Source: DATKLX01 sp035542155 (GTDB lineage Bacteria; Chloroflexota; Anaerolineae; Anaerolineales; Anaerolineaceae). From it: a stretch of 8,575 bases of DNA. The position numbers were made by a program, and so were the translations under genes. The stretch lies in assembly GCA_035542155.1 (NCBI GenBank), contig DATKLX010000116.1:1-8575 (forward strand), read 5' to 3'. Shown here in pieces: positions 6,703-8,575 of the stretch. The stretch's first letter is position 1. Every line of letters begins with the position of its first letter. The notes beneath the pieces were generated by a model, which did no database searches, was not told the DNA's origin, and was given only the letters and a program-made list of their open reading frames with translations.

Positions 6703-6973
6703 ACGGAATTTTCGATTGCAGATCACTGGTTGCTGATTGGGAAGAGCCGAAAGCCGAGAAGGGGTGAAACATTCGGAGTGGCAAAGGTCTTCGGTACAGA
6801 ATAGCCCGTACGAATGCTTCGCCCGGGTCTGCTCAGAAAGTGATGTTTATCCGCCTTTGGTTATGACTTTTCCCTACTCCTTGGGAGGGAAATCCCTACT
6901 TTTATGAAATTGCTCGCGGGAGTATGATTGTTGGAAACACGATCATTGCCACTCTGGCACATGTTTCCTATCC
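6703..6973. other. Intergenic region with TCCCT repeats and possible promoter
   Basis: No open reading frame or RNA gene is supportable here. It holds TCCCTACT repeated at 6871-6878 and 6893-6900, exactly 22 bases apart, with the inverse AGGGA at 6886-6890 between them, so AGGGAAATCCCT (6886-6897) is a compact palindrome and alternative pairings exist. A -10-like TATGAT (6923-6928) has no convincing -35. A small palindrome, TGCCA-CTC-TGGCA (6947-6959), sits 14 bases before the start codon at 6974. The repeats could be regulator sites for the small gene downstream; this is inferred from position only. Confidence 0.4.
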
Positions 6974-7213
6974 ATGACAAGACAGTTTGAATCCAATTGT
7001 GTCTCAATGGTTCCGAACAGCAGTGGGGGATGGACGGTCACTGTGGATGGGATCTTGCCCCGAGGTGAGTATTCCGAGGAACAGCTTGAGGCTGAGATCC
7101 AAAGATTGTTATCCGCCGGGTGGAGTCTGGTTGGAAACGTGAATCAGAGAAACTTCGATCGCCGCCAGGGCCGGCGAGACCTGTATTTCCGACGGGAGAT
7201 CTCTTTAAACTGA
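6974..7213 (+). CDS. Small hypothetical protein, DUF4177-like
   Basis: This 79-residue soluble protein has no signal or membrane segment. The pattern EEQLEAEIQRLLSAGWSLVG (about 35-54), followed by a charged strand pair ending in DLYFRRE, resembles small DUF4177 proteins, which have a helix, a Gly-Trp-x-Leu-Val strand and a closing strand. This is a pattern judgement without a search. The function of that family is not known. The ATG at 6974 lacks a visible Shine-Dalgarno sequence, so expression may be weak, leaderless or dependent on a different start. The coding call is supported by the strong intrinsic terminator 24 bases after the stop. It stands alone between the divergent helicase gene and the convergent small membrane ORF. 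Codon use is less GC-rich than in the large genes. Confidence 0.7.
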   Translation: MTRQFESNCVSMVPNSSGGWTVTVDGILPRGEYSEEQLEAEIQRLLSAGWSLVGNVNQRNFDRRQGRRDLYFRREISLN

Positions 7214-7236
7214 CCCGACTTTCTTATGCCTGTGTC

Positions 7237-7276
7237 CTGTGTGCGCGCCGCCCGAGCCGCACACGGTTTTGTTTTT
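7237..7276 (+). terminator. Rho-independent terminator after the DUF4177-like gene
   Basis: GTGTGCG (7239-7245) pairs with CGCACAC (7258-7264), and the stem extends by a U-G and a C-G pair at 7238/7265 and 7237/7266, around a GC-rich 12-base loop. TTTTGTTTTT (7267-7276) follows directly, giving the classical U-tract on the + strand only. It would end transcription of the 6974-7213 gene. Confidence 0.85.
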
Positions 7277-7300
7277 AAGAACAAAGTCCCCGGAATTTCA

Positions 7301-7408
7301 CTACTCTCCCCGTTTTTTAAGATAGAGAATCAGCGCCAGGCCAAGGCCGATCAGAAGGGCGAGCACAGCGGACCCTACGATGATGCCAAGAAGAACGGTT
7401 ATGTTCAT
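7301..7408 (-). CDS. 35-residue single-pass membrane peptide (hypothetical)
   Basis: Reading the minus strand from an ATG at 7408 to a TAG at 7303-7301 gives a 35-residue product. It starts MNITVLLGIIVG, continues as an unbroken hydrophobic segment to about residue 30, and ends in the basic tail LKKRGE. This is the pattern of a small bitopic membrane protein with the C-terminus in the cytoplasm (positive-inside rule). AAAGGG lies five bases before the ATG as a partial Shine-Dalgarno site. Glycines at positions 8, 12, 21 and 23 could support helix packing. The ORF is convergent with the DUF4177-like gene and divergent from the MBL gene. Its size makes chance a real alternative, but an uninterrupted hydrophobic helix with flanking charge and an RBS is more than expected at random. 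No family is recognised. Confidence 0.55.
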   Translation of the reverse strand: MNITVLLGIIVGSAVLALLIGLGLALILYLKKRGE

Positions 7409-7484
7409 GAAAACCCTTTCTGGGCTGGAGGAGCTTTGTTCAATTTGGGTAGATGCTCTTTCCGCTGGATTGTGGTATCTTCAT

Positions 7485-7493
7485 TGCTATAGC
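7485..7493 (+). promoter_or_regulatory. Possible extended -10 promoter of the MBL gene
   Basis: TGCTATAGC (7485-7493) has the extended -10 form, TG-n-TATAGC, without a clear -35 hexamer. Transcription from about 7500 would give a leader of roughly 60 bases that includes the whole hairpin at 7511-7550. GCTATAGC (7486-7493) is itself a perfect palindrome, so the same box could be read on the minus strand towards the small membrane ORF. The support is limited to the match and the spacing. Confidence 0.35.
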
Positions 7494-7510
7494 GTTGTGG
7501 CTGCAGGAAC

Positions 7511-7550
7511 AACCCTTCTATTTCGCTCGCTCTTTTTCGGTTGAAGGGTT
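7511..7550 (+). promoter_or_regulatory. Leader hairpin covering the MBL Shine-Dalgarno
   Basis: AACCCTTC (7511-7518) is the exact reverse complement of GAAGGGTT (7543-7550), with a 24-base pyrimidine-rich loop. GAAGGG (7543-7548) is the only Shine-Dalgarno-like sequence before the ATG at 7559, so pairing would block ribosome binding. This arrangement suits translational control by temperature, a protein or an RNA. The pairing is seen; regulation is inferred. Confidence 0.45.
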
Positions 7551-7558
7551 CACGCATA

Positions 7559-8464
7559 ATGAATCACAGTTTCATAATGAAAAAACGAATCTGCGCCATG
7601 ATTGTTGCACTTCTATATTTTTTGGCCTCGCCGGCCGGCCTGGGCCAGTCGATGAACGCGGGGATCAGCCAGATTTCATTTATCGATGTGGGGCAGGGGG
7701 ACGCGGCGTTGATCCAGGATCCGAACGGGACGGATATCCTCATCGATGGAGGACCGGATTCAGCGGGGCAGACCGTGGTGAACTACGTCCACGGCCACAC
7801 CGACGGCAATCTGGAGGAGGTGATTGTCACCCACGCCGACGCCGACCATTCCGCCGGGATCGTCACGCTGCTCGAAGATCCCACAATTTCCATTGGCCGG
7901 ATCTATTACAACGGTTACGCAGGGTCGACCCAGACCTGGAGCGACCTGGTCAGTCTGGCCGGTTCGCGCGGCATCCCCATGGAACCGGCGCAGTTCCCAG
8001 CGGAATATACCTGGGGGGAGATCAAAGCATACATTTTGAACCCGGTCGGAGGATTGGCCAACCCGGATCAGAACGACGCGTCGGTGGTAGCGCGGATCGA
8101 TTATCAGAATAACGAATTTTTGTTCACCGGGGATATCAGCTCGGAGGTGGAGGCGGATGTGGTCGCCCGGCAGACGCCAGTGGCGGCGGACGTATTAAAG
8201 GTGGCCCATCACGGCAGCGCATCCAGCTCGAGCGCGGCGTTCCTGGCGGCGGTCCACCCGGTCGAGGGGGTGATCTCGGTGGGGCAGAACAACTCCTACG
8301 GTCACCCGGCGCCCGAGACGCTGGCCCGCCTGGCGAGCGCTGGGGTGGAGGTCTGGCGGACGGACCAGCGCGGGACGATCGTGGTGACGAGCGATGGGAC
8401 GCGGGTGGTGTTTCCGGATATTGCCGGTGCTAACCTAGTTTGCGGTGCAAAACTCTGGTTTTAG
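7559..8464 (+). CDS. Secreted ComEC-type metallo-beta-lactamase-fold hydrolase
   Basis: This 301-residue protein has an N-terminal signal peptide (basic MKKR at 7-10, hydrophobic core to about 26, likely cut near GLGQ-S). The rest is one MBL domain of the ComEC/Rec2 type: FIDVGQGDA (41-49), metal motif THADADHSAG (91-100), NDASVV (172-177), FTGD (189-192), LKVAHHGS (213-220) and NNSYGHP (244-250). All metal ligands expected of the family are present. In ComEC this domain is thought to degrade the non-transported DNA strand; here there is no competence membrane domain, so it is an exported stand-alone enzyme, possibly a nuclease or phosphodiesterase. I chose ATG 7559 because GAAGGG lies 10 bases upstream. 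TTG 7541 lies inside the hairpin, and ATG 7577 would give a shorter, cleaner signal peptide but has no RBS. The extreme C-terminus (LVCGAKLWF) overlaps an inverted repeat. Confidence 0.88.
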   Translation: MNHSFIMKKRICAMIVALLYFLASPAGLGQSMNAGISQISFIDVGQGDAALIQDPNGTDILIDGGPDSAGQTVVNYVHGHTDGNLEEVIVTHADADHSAGIVTLLEDPTISIGRIYYNGYAGSTQTWSDLVSLAGSRGIPMEPAQFPAEYTWGEIKAYILNPVGGLANPDQNDASVVARIDYQNNEFLFTGDISSEVEADVVARQTPVAADVLKVAHHGSASSSSAAFLAAVHPVEGVISVGQNNSYGHPAPETLARLASAGVEVWRTDQRGTIVVTSDGTRVVFPDIAGANLVCGAKLWF

Positions 8465-8507
8465 CCTGGTAGAAGCGACTGAAGCGACTTTCGGGCTGTT
8501 TTGCACC
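8444..8507. repeat. 10-bp inverted repeat spanning the end of the MBL gene
   Basis: GGTGCAAAAC (8444-8453) and GTTTTGCACC (8498-8507) are exact reverse complements, 44 bases apart. A second pairing, AGCC (8463-8466) with GGCT (8494-8497), nests inside. The left arm is within the last codons of the MBL gene and the stop codon lies in the spacer. No U-tract follows, so a classical terminator is unlikely. It could be an mRNA-protecting hairpin, a site-specific recombination or insertion site, or the edge of a mobile repeat continuing beyond the window. Confidence 0.55.
8472..8489 (+). repeat. Tandem 9-bp duplication GAAGCGACT
   Basis: GAAGCGACT occurs twice head to tail (8472-8480 and 8481-8489) just after the stop codon of the MBL gene and inside the spacer of the inverted repeat at 8444-8507. 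It is a perfect direct repeat and may mark replication slippage, an insertion or excision footprint, or a protein-binding pair. The remaining bases to the window end hold a GAGCGCTC palindrome (8528-8535) and no supportable gene. Confidence 0.6.
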
Positions 8508-8575
8508 AAGCTATCCTTCAATATTTGAGCGCTCGTTCTTTAACAAACGAATACCTCCCATTTCTCTTTATGCCC

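Noticed and set aside
6703..6870. A small RNA gene between the helicase and the DUF4177-like gene
   Set aside because: CATTCG (6770-6775) and CGAATG (6811-6816) can pair, but the rest of the segment folds poorly by eye, with no promoter or terminator to define a transcript.
7226..7492. An 88-codon + strand frame after the DUF4177-like gene
   Set aside because: It runs through the intrinsic terminator at 7237-7276 and opposes the small membrane ORF. It has no RBS and no domain.
7453..8112. A 219-codon + strand frame overlapping the MBL gene
   Set aside because: It is an alternative frame of the MBL gene, which carries every conserved metal-binding motif in the other frame.
8515..8575. The C-terminal end of a minus-strand gene entering from the right
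   Set aside because: Two minus frames are open for 11 to 18 codons to the window edge, which is too short to tell from chance.

Overview
The window is GC-rich bacterial chromosome with short AT-rich intergenic gaps. The gene content, the Pro/Thr-rich leader of a putative beta-propeller lipoprotein and the dispersed CCCCTTCC/GGGAAGGGG palindromes resemble Anaerolineae (Chloroflexota). That assignment is inference from style, because no rRNA or marker tree is available here.

Layout. Positions 1-226 hold a long imperfect hairpin, then a near-consensus promoter with a TetR-type palindrome just downstream. Positions 227-2579 are a tight three-gene operon on the + strand: a TetR-family repressor, an ABC ATPase and an ABC-2 type permease, joined by two ATGA stop/start overlaps. 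It looks like a self-regulated exporter of unknown substrate. The operon converges at about 2580-2664, a gap with a palindromic repeat and a small hairpin, on two minus-strand genes. These are a beta-propeller putative lipoprotein (2665-4395, GTG start) and, upstream of it, a complete UvrD/PcrA superfamily 1 helicase (4449-6665). The helicase promoter lies so close to its ATG that the mRNA is predicted to be leaderless or nearly so. A second copy of the palindromic repeat sits between the two minus-strand genes and contains the likely ribosome binding site of the lipoprotein gene.

Positions 6666-8575 are looser and more AT-rich between genes. They hold a 79-codon gene of DUF4177-like appearance with a clear intrinsic terminator, a previously untracked 35-codon minus-strand ORF predicted to encode a single-pass membrane peptide (7301-7408), and a secreted stand-alone ComEC-type metallo-beta-lactamase-fold hydrolase (7559-8464). 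The leader of the hydrolase gene can fold to hide its Shine-Dalgarno sequence. Its last codons lie inside a 10-bp inverted repeat that encloses a 9-bp tandem duplication.

I found no RNA gene, CRISPR array, transposase or defence cassette. The protein-coding genes are mostly of known families. The less ordinary signals are the small membrane ORF, the secreted MBL protein with its leader hairpin, the structured palindromes and the leaderless helicase promoter.
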